The translations under genes were made by a program, and so were the position numbers. 54,888 nt of DNA from Nocardia brasiliensis IFM 10847 (GTDB lineage: Bacteria > Actinomycetota > Actinomycetes > Mycobacteriales > Mycobacteriaceae): the NCBI RefSeq assembly GCF_000710915.1, contig NZ_BAUA01000061.1, positions 1-54,888 on the forward strand, given 5' to 3'. Position 1 is the first letter of the stretch, and every line of letters begins with the position of its first letter. This document shows positions 42,534 to 51,722 of this stretch, one piece after another. Below the pieces are notes generated by a model. That model had not been told where the DNA came from. It searched no databases and worked only from the letters and a program-made list of their open reading frames with translations.

Positions 42534-43589
42534 GCCGGCGGGTGCCTGGGCCAGGTACCCGGCCAGCCAATCCAGCCAGCTGTCGAGTTCGGCGAACGCG
42601 TGCGCGCGCGGCTCGGCCGAGGACAGGAACACGTCGTGGCGCGCACCGTCGATCGGCACGATGTTGGTGCGGTCGCCGAGGCACCCGGACCAGCGCTGAA
42701 TCTGCTTGACGTCCAGCACCGCGTCGGCGACGTCGACGGCGGGACCGTACTTGCGGGCGAACTTCGTCATCCGCGAGCGCAGGATCAGCGACGGCACGCC
42801 GATGTCGAGGCCGCCGTGCAATTCGGCGTGACCGTTGCGGATCGCGCGCAGCCAGCCGAACCGGACGGGGAAGCCCTGCAACGGTTTCCAGTCCAGGTTG
42901 TAGTCCCACTCACCCGCGACGCTGTGATGCAGGCTGTCGCCGTAGCTGCTGGCCTTGCCCGCGGGCAGCTCGAGCATCTTCCGAAAGCGCCCGACCGCCT
43001 TGATGATCGGTGTGCCGACGGTCCGGTAGTAGGACGGCCCTTGCAGATCGAACCAGGGGCTGTTGAGCACCAAGCCCGTGATGCCCGCCTGCGCGGTGCC
43101 CCGCGCCTTGTTGAGCCGGTTGAGCCACAGCGCCAGGATCAGTCCGCCGGTCGAATGCGCGTTGAGTACCACCGGCGCGGCGGTCTCCGCGCGCACGATG
43201 CGTAAGGCCTCGTTCAACTCCTCGTCATACAGTGCGAGATCGGTCACATAGTGCGGTGTCTGGCCGTCGCGCAGCGAGCGTCCGCACTTGCGCAGATCCA
43301 GTGCGTAGAACTGGTAGCCGCGCGCCGCGAAATGCTCGGCGATGTGCTCCTGGAAGAAGTAGTCGGTGAACCCGTGCACGTAGAGCACCGCGCCCGCGGT
43401 GGCCGCGACCTTGCCGCCGGGGGCGTATCGAACCAGCGTGGCCACGGCCTCGCCCTCACCGTCGGGATCGGCGCCGAAAGACAGCGTGCGCTGCTGGTAG
43501 TTCGCGCCCAGGACATCGGCTTTCCACTGCCCGTCGGCTTGCGTGCGCGTCTCGGGAACGGCAAGTGAAGTTTCCTTTGTCACACACAC
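42513..43589 (-). CDS. Alpha/beta hydrolase, lysophospholipase-like
   Basis: A 358-residue serine hydrolase. It has the oxyanion strand VLYVHGFTDYFFQEHIAE, the nucleophile in LNAHSTGGLIL, and the C-terminal histidine in DGARHDVFLS. This is the monoglyceride-lipase/lysophospholipase-like class. It lies next to mqo and is divergent from it, as a similar hydrolase gene does in mycobacteria (Rv2854 type). It starts with GTG at 43589 or 43583, with no clear ribosome site, so the mRNA may be leaderless. The 3' end overlaps the gene at 41970 by 21 bp. Confidence 0.87.
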   Translation of the reverse strand: MCVTKETSLAVPETRTQADGQWKADVLGANYQQRTLSFGADPDGEGEAVATLVRYAPGGKVAATAGAVLYVHGFTDYFFQEHIAEHFAARGYQFYALDLRKCGRSLRDGQTPHYVTDLALYDEELNEALRIVRAETAAPVVLNAHSTGGLILALWLNRLNKARGTAQAGITGLVLNSPWFDLQGPSYYRTVGTPIIKAVGRFRKMLELPAGKASSYGDSLHHSVAGEWDYNLDWKPLQGFPVRFGWLRAIRNGHAELHGGLDIGVPSLILRSRMTKFARKYGPAVDVADAVLDVKQIQRWSGCLGDRTNIVPIDGARHDVFLSSAEPRAHAFAELDSWLDWLAGYLAQAPAGSPGAGA

Positions 43590-43781
43590 AATCTATGTCA
43601 CATTCGGCGGGTTCGGCGCGGGGGATCGGCGTGGTGAGGTGCACAATTGGACTTAGGTGAACGGCGGGTAACCTAACCCCCGCCATGGTTTCCGACCGAG
43701 GCATCACACGTAAGTACCGTGCCCAGGCAGGTCCACCCGCCCGGTGGGCCCGCGCAGAAGGACAAGGAAGTCGATCTACCC

Positions 43782-45311
43782 GTGCCGAACGCTGCGATGA
43801 CTGAAAAGACCGATGTCGTACTCATCGGTGCCGGCATCATGAGTGCCACCCTCGGCGCGCTGCTGCGGCAGCTGCAGCCCGACTGGTCGATCTCCCTGTT
43901 CGAGCGGCTCGACGCCGCGTCGGCGGAGAGCAGCGACCCGTGGAACAACGCGGGCACCGGACACTCGGCGCTGTGCGAGCTGAACTACAGCCCGCAGAAC
44001 GCCGACGGCTCGGTGGACATCACCAAGGCCGTCGACATCAACGAGCGATTCCAGGTGTCGCGCCAGTTCTGGTCCTACGCGGTCGAGAACGGCATCCTCG
44101 GCGAGCCCTCGACGTTCATCAACCCGATCCCGCACGTGAGCTTCGTGCACGGCGCGGACAACGTCGACTACCTGCGCAAGCGCTATGACGCGCTGTCGCG
44201 GCACCCGCTGTTCGAAGGCATGGAGTACATCGACAGCCCCGACGAGTTCGCTCGGCGACTGCCGCTGATGGCGCGCGGGCGCGACTTCTCCGATCCGGTC
44301 GCGCTGAACTGGACCGAGGGCGGCACCGATATCGACTTCGGTTCGCTCACCCAGGAGCTGCTGGCCTACCTCGGCCGCACCGGCGCGGATCTGGCGTTCG
44401 GGCACGAGGTGCGCGACCTGGCCAAGCAGTCCGACGGGTCCTGGCTGATCAAGGTGCGCAACCTGCGCACCCGCGAAACCCGCACGCTCAACAGCAAATT
44501 CGTGTTCGTCGGTGCGGGCGGCGGCGCGCTGCCGCTGCTGCAGAAGTCCGGCATCAAGGAGATCGACGGCTTCGGCGGCTTCCCGGTGAGCGGTCAGTTC
44601 TTCCGCTGCACCAACCCGGATCTGATCCGGCAGCACGAGGCCAAGGTGTACGGCAAGGCCGCGGTCGGCGCGCCGCCGATGTCGGTGCCGCACTTGGACA
44701 CTCGCGTGATCAAGGGCACGCCGGGTCTGCTGTTCGGCCCCTACGCCGGCTGGACGCCGAAGTTCCTCAAGGAGGGCAAGCTCACCGACCTGTTCAAGTC
44801 GGTGAAGCCGAACAACCTGTTCTCGCTGCTCGGCGTGGGCGTCACCGAGCTGGGGCTGACCAAGTACCTGGTCAGTGAGCTGCTCAAGTCCGAGGCGGGC
44901 AAGGTGGACACGCTCAAGGAGTTCATCCCGCGCGCCGTCGGCCGGGACTGGGAGCTGATCACCGCGGGCCAGCGCGTCCAGGTGATCCGGCGCAAGGGCG
45001 CGGGCGGTGTGCTCGAATTCGGCACCGCCGTGGTCGCCGCCGCGGACGGGTCCATCGCCGGCCTGCTCGGCGCGTCGCCGGGCGCCTCGACGGGTGTCAC
45101 CGCGATGCTCGACGTCATGCAGCGCTGCTTCCCCGCGGAGTACGCGGGCTGGACGCCGCGGCTGAAGGAAATGATTCCGTCGTTGGGCGTCAAGCTCTCC
45201 GAGGACCAGGCGTTGTTCCGCGAAGTTTGGGACTGGACGTCCAAGACGCTGAACCTCACGGGTGATTCGGGTAACACGCCGAAGCATGCGGGGGTCGCGG
45301 CAAACGTCTAG
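43782..45311 (+). CDS. mqo: Malate:quinone oxidoreductase
   Basis: Mqo is a membrane-associated FAD enzyme that oxidises malate to oxaloacetate and passes electrons to menaquinone, an alternative to soluble malate dehydrogenase in the TCA cycle. The protein (509 residues) begins near [18 protein letters not shown], the FAD-binding motif. It shows [42 protein letters not shown] and the C-terminal [12 protein letters not shown], all family hallmarks. The GTG at 43782, behind AAGGAAG, is favoured; the ATG at 43797 would give 504 residues. The gene is 18 bp upstream of the GNAT gene. Confidence 0.95.
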   Translation: MPNAAMTEKTDVVLIGAGIMSATLGALLRQLQPDWSISLFERLDAASAESSDPWNNAGTGHSALCELNYSPQNADGSVDITKAVDINERFQVSRQFWSYAVENGILGEPSTFINPIPHVSFVHGADNVDYLRKRYDALSRHPLFEGMEYIDSPDEFARRLPLMARGRDFSDPVALNWTEGGTDIDFGSLTQELLAYLGRTGADLAFGHEVRDLAKQSDGSWLIKVRNLRTRETRTLNSKFVFVGAGGGALPLLQKSGIKEIDGFGGFPVSGQFFRCTNPDLIRQHEAKVYGKAAVGAPPMSVPHLDTRVIKGTPGLLFGPYAGWTPKFLKEGKLTDLFKSVKPNNLFSLLGVGVTELGLTKYLVSELLKSEAGKVDTLKEFIPRAVGRDWELITAGQRVQVIRRKGAGGVLEFGTAVVAAADGSIAGLLGASPGASTGVTAMLDVMQRCFPAEYAGWTPRLKEMIPSLGVKLSEDQALFREVWDWTSKTLNLTGDSGNTPKHAGVAANV

Positions 45312-45329
45312 TTGTGATAGCAACAGGCG

Positions 45330-45779
45330 ATGATGTCAACGGTTGCTCTCAAACGGTCCTGGGCGTTGGATCTCGACACCGCCATCCTCTATCAGCTGTT
45401 GAAACTCCGGGTAGAAGTCTTCGTCGTCGAACAGAAATGCGCGTACCCGGAGTTGGACGGCCTCGACCTGCTGCCGGAGACCAGGCACTTCTGGCTCGAT
45501 GACGAGGGCGAGGTCATCGCGACCCTGCGGTTGCTGGAGGAACACGTCGACGGCGTGAAGACGTTCCGCATCGGCCGCCTCTGCACCGCGGTCCCGGCGC
45601 GCGGCCACGGCTACACCACCCGGCTGTTGCAGGCGGCGCTGGCCGAGGTCGGCTCGGCGACGGTGCGCTTGAGCGCGCAGACCTACCTGGTCGACATGTA
45701 CGCCAAGCACGGATTCAAGCCCGACGGCGAGGAATTCGAAGAGGACGGCATCCCGCACCTGCCGATGCGCAAGGGCTAG
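45330..45779 (+). CDS. GNAT acetyltransferase, ElaA-like
   Basis: A 149-residue GNAT protein with the ElaA pattern: LYQLLKLRVEVFVVEQKCAY at the N terminus, HFWLDDEGEVIATLRLL, and the acetyl-CoA loop CTAVPARGHGYTTRLLQ. The C-terminal YLVDMYAKHGFKPDGEEFEE is the typical end. It starts 18 bp after mqo and ends before a strong terminator, so it is likely the last gene of an mqo transcript. The mycobacterial locus has the same neighbour (Rv2851c type). The substrate is unknown. Confidence 0.93.
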   Translation: MMSTVALKRSWALDLDTAILYQLLKLRVEVFVVEQKCAYPELDGLDLLPETRHFWLDDEGEVIATLRLLEEHVDGVKTFRIGRLCTAVPARGHGYTTRLLQAALAEVGSATVRLSAQTYLVDMYAKHGFKPDGEEFEEDGIPHLPMRKG

Positions 45780-45784
45780 AACCC

Positions 45785-45820
45785 ATCGAGGCGAGTCGAT
45801 CGACTCGCCTCGATCTTTTT
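45785..45820 (+). terminator. Intrinsic terminator after the mqo-GNAT unit
   Basis: A 30-bp perfect palindrome (45785-45814; half-site ATCGAGGCGAGTCGA) is followed by CTTTTT. Stem plus T-run make this the best intrinsic terminator in the window. It starts 5 bp after the GNAT stop codon. Confidence 0.9.
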
Positions 45821-45881
45821 CCGGCCGTCCACGGCGTGGGGCAGCGTCGGCGTCCCGGGGTGGCGCGCATAGAGTTGTGGC

Positions 45882-47978
45882 GTGTCGTTGTCCCATGCCG
45901 AAAGACTGTCGTCGCCCGGGTCGTCCGCGCGTTCGGCCGCCGACGGGGAAGCCGGGTTCCCGTTCTCCGCCGTGGTCGGTCAAGAGCGGTTGCAACTCGC
46001 GTTGATCCTGTGCGCGGTGCACCCCGGCATCGGCGGTGTGCTGGTGCGCGGCGAGAAGGGCACCGCGAAATCGACCGTCGTGCGGGCGCTCGCGCAGCTG
46101 TTGCCGCCGGTGGTGGACGAGACCGGCGCCCGGCCCGCGCGGCTGGTGGAACTGCCGGTCGGCGCCACCGAGGACCGCGTGGTGGGTTCGCTGGATCTGG
46201 AACGGGTGCTGCGCGATGGCGAACAGGCGTTCCGGCCCGGTCTGCTGGCGGCCGCCCACCACGGCGTGCTCTACGTGGACGAGGTCAACCTGCTGCACGA
46301 TCACCTGGTCGACGTGCTGCTCGACGCCGCGGCCATGGGCCGGGTGCACATCGAGCGCGACGGCGTCTCGCATTCGCATCCGGCCCGATTCGTGCTCGTC
46401 GGCACCATGAACCCGGAAGAGGGCGAGCTGCGTCCGCAGCTGCTCGACCGGTTCGGGCTCACCGTCGACGTGGCCGCCTCCCGGAACGTGGACGTGCGGA
46501 TGGCCGTGGTGCGCCGGCGGCTGGACTACGAAGCCGACCCGGCGGGCTTCGCCGCGAGCTACGCCGCCGCGGATCGCGCTGTCGCCGAACGCATCCTGGG
46601 GGCGCGGGACCGGGTGGCCGGTGTGCGCCTCGATGACACCGAGCTGCGCCGCATCGCCGCGCTGTGCGCCGCTTTCGACGTCGACGGCATGCGGGCCGAC
46701 CTGGTGGTGGCGCGGACCGCGACCGCGCACGCCGCGTGGCGCGGGGCCGACGTCGTGACCGAAGAAGACGTGCGGGTCGCCGCGGAACTCGCACTGCCGC
46801 ACCGGCGCCGTCGCGATCCGTTCGACGAGCCGGGAATCAGCGAAGAGCAGCTCGACGACGCGATGCGCGAGGCCGCCGACGAGGTGGCGCGCGAAGACGC
46901 GCAACGATCGTCCACCGACGACGGAACGTCCAGTGCGGGCGACGAGTTCGAGTCCGGGGACACCCGGCCGGAGGCCGGGGATGCTCAGCTGGATGCCGGG
47001 GCTTCTCGGCCGGATGCCCCCGACGAATCCAGCACGCAGACAACGGAACCCACGGCCAGCGACGAGGCGGCGGGGCCCGGTCCCGACGACGATCCCGACT
47101 CGCCGCCGGACGGACCAGGGGGTGGACGGCCGGCCCGCGAAGGTCGCACCGGCGCACCGGTTTCCGCTGCGGCGTCGCCGCCGCGCTTCGAGGTGCCCGG
47201 CATCGGTGAAGGTGCGCCCGGTCGCCGCTCGCGGGCGGAATCCCGGCACGGCCGGGTCGTGCGGCCCAGCTCGGAGACCAGCACCGGTCTGCATCTGCTC
47301 GGCACCGTCTTCGCCGCCGCGCCGCATCAGCACGCGCGCGGGCGCGGCGACGGGCCGCTGAAACTGGTCGCCGAGGACCTGCGGGGCGCGTATCGCGAAG
47401 GGCGCGAGGGGAATCTGGTCGTCTTCGTGGTCGACGCGTCCGGGTCGATGGCGGCCAGGGACCGGTTGTCCGCCGTCACCGGCGCGGTCGTCACGCTGCT
47501 CCGGGACGCGTATCAGCGGCGCGACAAGGTCGCCGTGATCACCGTGCGTGGTCAGGACGCCGAACTGGTGCTGCCGCCGACCTCGTCGGTCGATATCGCG
47601 GTCCGGCGGCTGTCCGGAATGCGCACCGGCGGCAAGACGCCGCTGGCCGCGGGCTTGCTCAAAGCTCGCGAGATCGTCCAGCGTGAACGCGTCCGCGATC
47701 CGCGTCGCCGTCCGATGCTGGTGCTGCTCACCGACGGTCGCGCCACCGGCGGGGTCGATCCGGTGCCGCGCGCCCGGAGCGCGGCCGCGCTGCTCGCGCA
47801 GGACGGCGTCACCTCGATCGTCGTCGACTGCGAGCGCGGCATGATCCGGCTCGGACTCGCCGCGGAACTCGCTCGCGAACTGCGCGGCGGATACCTGAGA
47901 CTGGCTGAGCTGACCGGGGATTCGGTCGCCGACATCGTGCGCGCCGGATCCGGGCGGGTGGGGGCGCGTGCCGCTTGA
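45882..47978 (+). CDS. ChlI/ChlD-type AAA+ and VWA chelatase-like protein
   Basis: A 698-residue fusion. The AAA+ half has Walker [10 protein letters not shown] (residues 57-65) and Walker [10 protein letters not shown], as in the BchI/ChlI subunit of magnesium chelatase. A long acidic, Pro/Ser/Asp-rich linker follows (about 335-430). The C-terminal VWA domain has the MIDAS motif DASGSM (from residue 518). In mycobacteria the same gene precedes cobO and cobB (Rv2850c type), pointing to a metal-insertion role in corrin synthesis, probably with cobalt. No CobN-like large subunit is in the window. It starts with GTG at 45882. Confidence 0.92.
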   Translation: MSLSHAERLSSPGSSARSAADGEAGFPFSAVVGQERLQLALILCAVHPGIGGVLVRGEKGTAKSTVVRALAQLLPPVVDETGARPARLVELPVGATEDRVVGSLDLERVLRDGEQAFRPGLLAAAHHGVLYVDEVNLLHDHLVDVLLDAAAMGRVHIERDGVSHSHPARFVLVGTMNPEEGELRPQLLDRFGLTVDVAASRNVDVRMAVVRRRLDYEADPAGFAASYAAADRAVAERILGARDRVAGVRLDDTELRRIAALCAAFDVDGMRADLVVARTATAHAAWRGADVVTEEDVRVAAELALPHRRRRDPFDEPGISEEQLDDAMREAADEVAREDAQRSSTDDGTSSAGDEFESGDTRPEAGDAQLDAGASRPDAPDESSTQTTEPTASDEAAGPGPDDDPDSPPDGPGGGRPAREGRTGAPVSAAASPPRFEVPGIGEGAPGRRSRAESRHGRVVRPSSETSTGLHLLGTVFAAAPHQHARGRGDGPLKLVAEDLRGAYREGREGNLVVFVVDASGSMAARDRLSAVTGAVVTLLRDAYQRRDKVAVITVRGQDAELVLPPTSSVDIAVRRLSGMRTGGKTPLAAGLLKAREIVQRERVRDPRRRPMLVLLTDGRATGGVDPVPRARSAAALLAQDGVTSIVVDCERGMIRLGLAAELARELRGGYLRLAELTGDSVADIVRAGSGRVGARAA

Positions 47979-48099
47979 TCAGCGGCGGTTGCCTCCGGTA
48001 GGGCGGGCGGTTCCGGAGGCCGGTCCGGTGCCGAAGGACGCCCGGTAGGTGTGCTCGATCCGCGGTTCGGCGACGAGCCGTGACTGACAAGGAGATTCG

Positions 48100-48714
48100 A
48101 TGCCCAAAGGCGTTCCGGAGACCGTGCCCGAAGACGGGCTCACCACACGGCAGAGGCGCAATCAGCCGGTGCTGGCGGTGCACACCGGGCCGGGCAAGGG
48201 TAAGTCGACCGCGGCGTTCGGCATGGCCTTGCGCGCCTGGAACCAGGGTTTCGACGTCGCCGTGTTCCAGTTTGTGAAGAGCGCCAAATGGAAAGTGGGG
48301 GAGGAGGCCGCTTTTCGCACCCTCGGCACCCTGCACGAGCAGACCGGTGCCGGCGGTCCCGTCGAATGGCACAAGATGGGCGAAGGCTGGTCCTGGTCCC
48401 GCAAGCAGGGCACCGACGAAGACCACGCCGCCGCCGCGCTGGCCGGCTGGCACGAGATCGCCCGTCGGCTGCGAGCCGAACAGCATCGCTTCTACGTGCT
48501 CGACGAGTTCACCTATCCGCTCAAATGGGGGTGGGTCGACATCGACGAGGTCGTCGAAACCCTGCGTACCCGGCCCGGGAACCAGCACGTCGTCATCACC
48601 GGGCGCGACGCGCCCGGCGCCCTGCTCGACGCCGCCGACCTGGTCACCGAGATGACCAAGGTCAAGCACCCCATGGACGCGGGCCGCAAAGGCCAGCGCG
48701 GCATCGAATGGTGA
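48100..48714 (+). CDS. cobO: Cob(I)yrinic acid a,c-diamide adenosyltransferase
   Basis: CobO transfers the 5'-deoxyadenosyl group from ATP to the reduced cobalt of corrinoids. The 204-residue protein has the P-loop HTGPGKGKSTAAFG, then QFVKSAKWKVGEE, and the family signature segment FYVLDEFTYPLKWGWVD with TGRDAPGALLDAADLVTEM. The ATG at 48100 follows an AAGGAGA ribosome site. It lies 121 bp after the chelatase gene and 103 bp before cobB, and the latter gap holds a strong hairpin. Confidence 0.96.
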   Translation: MPKGVPETVPEDGLTTRQRRNQPVLAVHTGPGKGKSTAAFGMALRAWNQGFDVAVFQFVKSAKWKVGEEAAFRTLGTLHEQTGAGGPVEWHKMGEGWSWSRKQGTDEDHAAAALAGWHEIARRLRAEQHRFYVLDEFTYPLKWGWVDIDEVVETLRTRPGNQHVVITGRDAPGALLDAADLVTEMTKVKHPMDAGRKGQRGIEW

Positions 48715-48720
48715 GTTCGT

Positions 48721-48777
48721 CGAGGGGGAACTGGTGGCGGCGAAACCCGAGTGGGTTCCGCCGTCAGTTCCCCCTCG
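48721..48777 (+). promoter_or_regulatory. Long hairpin between cobO and cobB
   Basis: CGAGGGGGAACTG (48721-48733) and CAGTTCCCCCTCG (48765-48777) form a perfect 13-bp stem. Inside it GGCGG/CCGCC and AACCC/GGGTT extend the pairing toward a 4-nt loop. It begins 6 bp after the cobO stop and ends 40 bp before the cobB ATG. No T-run follows. It may be a terminator, an attenuator or an mRNA-stability element. Confidence 0.7.
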
Positions 48778-48817
48778 GTGAGTGCGCGGCCCCCGGCTGC
48801 GTGGGGTGGGGGCGCTG

Positions 48818-50503
48818 ATGGCGGGCGTGCCCGCGGTGGTGATCGCCGCCCCTGCCTCGGGGAGCGGGAAGACGACGGTCGCGACCGGGTTGATCGGTGC
48901 GCTGGGGCGGGCCGGGCATCGGGTCGCACCGTTCAAGGTGGGGCCCGATTACATCGATCCCGGGTACCACGGACTGGCAGCGGGACGTCCCGGCCGCAAC
49001 CTCGATCCGGTGCTGGTCGGCGCGCAACGCGTGGTGCCGCTGTATCGGCACGGCTCGCTCGGCTGCGACCTCGCGGTGGTCGAGGGGGTGATGGGGCTGT
49101 TCGACGGCCGTATCGACGAACACCACGCCGCCCCGGTCGCCGAAGGATCCACCGCGCAGGTCGCCGGATTGCTCGGTGCGCCGGTGGTATTGGTCGTCGA
49201 CGCGCGTGGGCACAGTCAAAGCCTGGCCGCGCTCCTGCACGGCTTCGCAACCTTCGACAGCGGAATCCGGCTCGGCGGCGTGATTTTGAACCGTGTCGGC
49301 AGCGAACGACACGACCAGGTGTTGCGCGCCGCCTGCGACCGCGTCGGCCTCCCGGTCCTCGGCTCCCTCCCCCGTATGGCCGAACTGGAGGTCCCCTCAC
49401 GGCATCTCGGCCTCATCCCCGCCGTCGAACACGGCTCCGCAGCCACCGCCGCCGTCGCGGCCATGACCGATCTCGTTGCCGCCCACCTGGACCTGCGCGC
49501 CATAGCGGCACTGGCCCGCTCGAGCGTCGCGGGCGCGGCGTGGGATCCCGAGGCGGTCGCCGCGGAGGCATGCGGCGGTTTCGCCGTCGTCGGTGCGGGC
49601 GGACGGTCTGTCCACGCCGGCGCGGTTCCTGGTGGCGGTGGCAACGGCGTCCGGGAGGGGGACGAGGCGCTCGGTGGTCGAGATGGTGGATCTGGGCTGG
49701 TCGGTAGGGTTTCGAACGATGGTGTTGCTGAGGGCGGCGGGGGTCGTGGCGGCGCGGCCGCGTTCGGTGGTGTGGGTGTCGGGGGCGGCGGTGATCATCG
49801 GAGCGGCGTCGACCTCGTCCGGGGGACCGGTGGCCAGGTGGGTCGCGGTTCGGCGCAAAGGGGCGGTTTTCGTGCGGGGGCGGGGCCGGTGATCGCGATG
49901 GCAGGGGGTCCGGCGTTCACGTTCGGGTATGCGGAGCATCGTGAGTTGTTGAGCGCGGCGGGGGCACAGGTTCGGGTGTTCGATCCGATGCGGGACGAAT
50001 TGCCCAGCGGGACGGCCGGGTTGGTGCTGCCCGGTGGGTTTCCCGAGGAGCATGCGGCCGAGTTGGCCGCGAACACGAACCTGCTCGCGGCGGTGCGGTC
50101 GCTTGCCGCGCAAGCTCTGCCGGTGCATGCGGAATGCGCGGGCCTGCTGTACCTCACGCGCACCCTGGACGGCCACCCCATGGCGGGCGTGGTCGACGCC
50201 GACGCCGAATTCGGACCGCGCCTGACCCTCGGCTACCGAGACGCCGTGGCACTGGCCGACTCCGCACTGTGGCGGGCAGGCGAGCGAGTACGCGGCCACG
50301 AATTCCACCGCACCCGCCTGACCGCCTCGAACACCGCCGCCCCCGCATGGGGTTGGCGCGGCAACGACGGAGCCCGCGCCGTGGAAGGCGCTCTCGTCCA
50401 CCGAGTCCACGCCTCCTACCTGCACACCCACCCCGCCGGAAACCCCGAAGCGACAACTCGTTTCGTCGCGGCCGCTGCGGAGTTCGCTCGTGCCCGCCGT
50501 TGA
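48818..50503 (+). CDS. cobB: Cobyrinate a,c-diamide synthase with glycine-rich insert
   Basis: CobB amidates cobyrinate at positions a and c using glutamine and ATP. The N-terminal domain (residues 1 to about 250) has P-loop APASGSGKTT, FKVGPDYIDPGYH and EGVMGLFDG. The C-terminal glutaminase domain (from about 358) has LPGGFPEEHA, the nucleophile in HAECAGLLYL, and GHEFHRTRL. Between them, residues 253-357 form an insert that is about 40% glycine and makes the protein 561 residues instead of the usual 450-470. Codon third positions in this insert are less G/C-rich than in the overlapping +1 frame. The ATG at 48818 is used. Both domains look intact. Confidence 0.93.
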   Translation: MAGVPAVVIAAPASGSGKTTVATGLIGALGRAGHRVAPFKVGPDYIDPGYHGLAAGRPGRNLDPVLVGAQRVVPLYRHGSLGCDLAVVEGVMGLFDGRIDEHHAAPVAEGSTAQVAGLLGAPVVLVVDARGHSQSLAALLHGFATFDSGIRLGGVILNRVGSERHDQVLRAACDRVGLPVLGSLPRMAELEVPSRHLGLIPAVEHGSAATAAVAAMTDLVAAHLDLRAIAALARSSVAGAAWDPEAVAAEACGGFAVVGAGGRSVHAGAVPGGGGNGVREGDEALGGRDGGSGLVGRVSNDGVAEGGGGRGGAAAFGGVGVGGGGDHRSGVDLVRGTGGQVGRGSAQRGGFRAGAGPVIAMAGGPAFTFGYAEHRELLSAAGAQVRVFDPMRDELPSGTAGLVLPGGFPEEHAAELAANTNLLAAVRSLAAQALPVHAECAGLLYLTRTLDGHPMAGVVDADAEFGPRLTLGYRDAVALADSALWRAGERVRGHEFHRTRLTASNTAAPAWGWRGNDGARAVEGALVHRVHASYLHTHPAGNPEATTRFVAAAAEFARARR

Positions 50504-50700
50504 CGCCGAGTGCGGTGTCTCGCAGTCCCGGTGTGATCGCCTACTCAGGCTGGAGCGGGCCGTTACGGGTATCCGCGCCGTGACGCCGAGTGTGGTCGTT
50601 CGTTGTCGCGGTGTGGGCCGACTGCTCGGGATGGGCAGGAGACCGTGATGGAGTCTGCGCTGTGACGCTGAGTGTGGTTATCCGCGTGGTCGGGCTCGGT
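50501..50700 (+). repeat. Diverged tandem repeats of about 80 bp
   Basis: TGACGCCGAGTGCGGT (50501), TGACGCCGAGTGTGGT (50581) and TGACGCTGAGTGTGGT (50663) head successive units of 80 and 82 bp. Each continues with a weaker match around TCGCGGTGTG. The first unit includes the cobB stop codon. They fill the gap between cobB and the CobE-like gene. Confidence 0.7.
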
Positions 50701-50728
50701 GGGGAGCCGACTGGAAGGCGCGCGGCGG

Positions 50729-51115
50729 ATGGGTGAGTTCGTCGTCGGGCTCGGGTTGCGGCCGGGGACATCTGCTGAACGCATTGTGCGGGTGGTGCGG
50801 GAGGTGATGGGAGAGCGCGCGATCGAGTGTTTGGCGACGATCGATCGGCGGGCGGTGGAGGTCGGGATGCAGAGGGCGGCGGCGGAGTTGGCGGTGCGAG
50901 TGCTGGCTTTCAGCGCTACGGAACTAGCCGAAGTGACTGTGCCGAAACCTGATTCGCGAACTGCCGCGGCAGTCGGCACGCCGAGCGTCGCCGAAGCGGC
51001 CGCCCTCCTCGCCTCCGCGGGCGGCCTCCTCGTAGTCCCGAAGTGCGTAGTAGACGGCGTAGTCGTCGCAGTCGCCGAGCGCGTTCGAGATCCGGACTCT
51101 CCGCAGGGTTTATAG
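50729..51115 (+). CDS. CobE/CbiG C-terminal-like cobalamin biosynthesis protein
   Basis: A 128-residue protein of the CobE/GbiG_C family. It begins MGEFVVGLGLRPGTSAERIV and has the characteristic LATIDRRAVEVGMQRAAAEL helix and TVPKPDSRTAAAVGTPSVAEAA-type segment with the glycine-rich close SAGGLLVVPKCVVDGVVVAVA. In CbiG this domain joins ring-opening of cobalt-precorrin 5; stand-alone CobE belongs to the aerobic pathway. The ATG at 50729 was chosen at the family's natural N terminus. Position directly after cobB supports a cobalamin role. Confidence 0.85.
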   Translation: MGEFVVGLGLRPGTSAERIVRVVREVMGERAIECLATIDRRAVEVGMQRAAAELAVRVLAFSATELAEVTVPKPDSRTAAAVGTPSVAEAAALLASAGGLLVVPKCVVDGVVVAVAERVRDPDSPQGL

Positions 51116-51250
51116 CGCGGGTATCAGCGAGTCAGGGCGTGCCTCGAGTCCGACGGCGGCCACGCTGCGCGCGCCTCCTGGTCTCCCGCGCTAGCTCTGC
51201 GTTCCCGCACGCGGGGCGGATGAATCCGCCCCGCTATGGCATGGCGTAGC

Positions 51251-51317
51251 GGGTGCGCGAGGGCGGAAAAGGGGTGCGGGAAGTCGGAAAGGGTGCGGGA
51301 AGTCGGAGGGGGTGCGG
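51251..51317 (+). repeat. 19-bp tandem repeats at the VOC gene start
   Basis: GGGTGCGGGAAGTCGGA units begin at 51272 and 51291, and GGGTGCGG begins again at 51310 (period 19). A degenerate first copy lies at 51251. The array ends 12 bp before the chosen GTG. It may alter spacing of the promoter or the ribosome site. Confidence 0.65.
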
Positions 51318-51329
51318 CACGATGGCGGG

Positions 51330-51722
51330 GTGGATGTCCGAGGGATCGATAATGTGCTGGTTCCGGTGGGGGACCTGGCTGCCGCGGTCGAGTTCTACGG
51401 CAGCAGGCTAGGGCTGTCCGTGCGGTTCACGGTGCCCGAGCGCGGGATCGCCCTGTTCGGCGTCGCGGCTCAGACGCCAGGCATCATGGCGCAGCTGGAC
51501 CCGGCCGCTGGGCAGGGGACCGCCCCGGCCATGCGGGTGTGGTTGGAGGTGCCGGACGTGCGTGCCGCCGCGGCGGAACTCGAAGGGCACGGTGTCGACA
51601 TGCGCACCGCGCCCTTCGAAGTCGCGACCGGCTGGAGTGTGGAACTGGCCGACCCCTGGGGCAACGTGATCGGCCTGACCGACTACATCAAACGCCCTGA
51701 CCTGGCCCGTCCCGCCCCCTGA
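51330..51722 (+). CDS. VOC-family (glyoxalase/bleomycin resistance-like) protein
   Basis: A 130-residue single VOC module: VRGIDNVLVPVGDLAAAVEF at the start, then YGSRLGLSVRF, and the second beta-alpha-beta-beta-beta half RVWLEVPDVRAAAAELE to ELADPWGNVIGLTDY. The last segment keeps the glutamate expected as a metal ligand, while the first-strand histidine position reads asparagine, so metal binding is uncertain. The GTG at 51330 was chosen over one at 51312 that lies inside the tandem repeat. The role is unknown. Confidence 0.83.
   Translation: MDVRGIDNVLVPVGDLAAAVEFYGSRLGLSVRFTVPERGIALFGVAAQTPGIMAQLDPAAGQGTAPAMRVWLEVPDVRAAAAELEGHGVDMRTAPFEVATGWSVELADPWGNVIGLTDYIKRPDLARPAP

Noticed and set aside
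45336..47333. 665-codon minus-strand frame opposite the GNAT and chelatase genes
   Set aside because: No domain can be recognised, the composition is Arg/His/Gly-rich, and it crosses a strong terminator and two well-supported plus-strand genes.
45821..48099. Cobalamin riboswitch upstream of the chelatase or cobO genes
   Set aside because: The gaps (61 and 121 bp) are too short for the full element, and no B12-box-like sequence was recognised.
50501..50700. Possible CRISPR array
   Set aside because: Only three diverged heads of about 16 nt with unequal, related intervals; no constant repeat with unique spacers and no cas gene.
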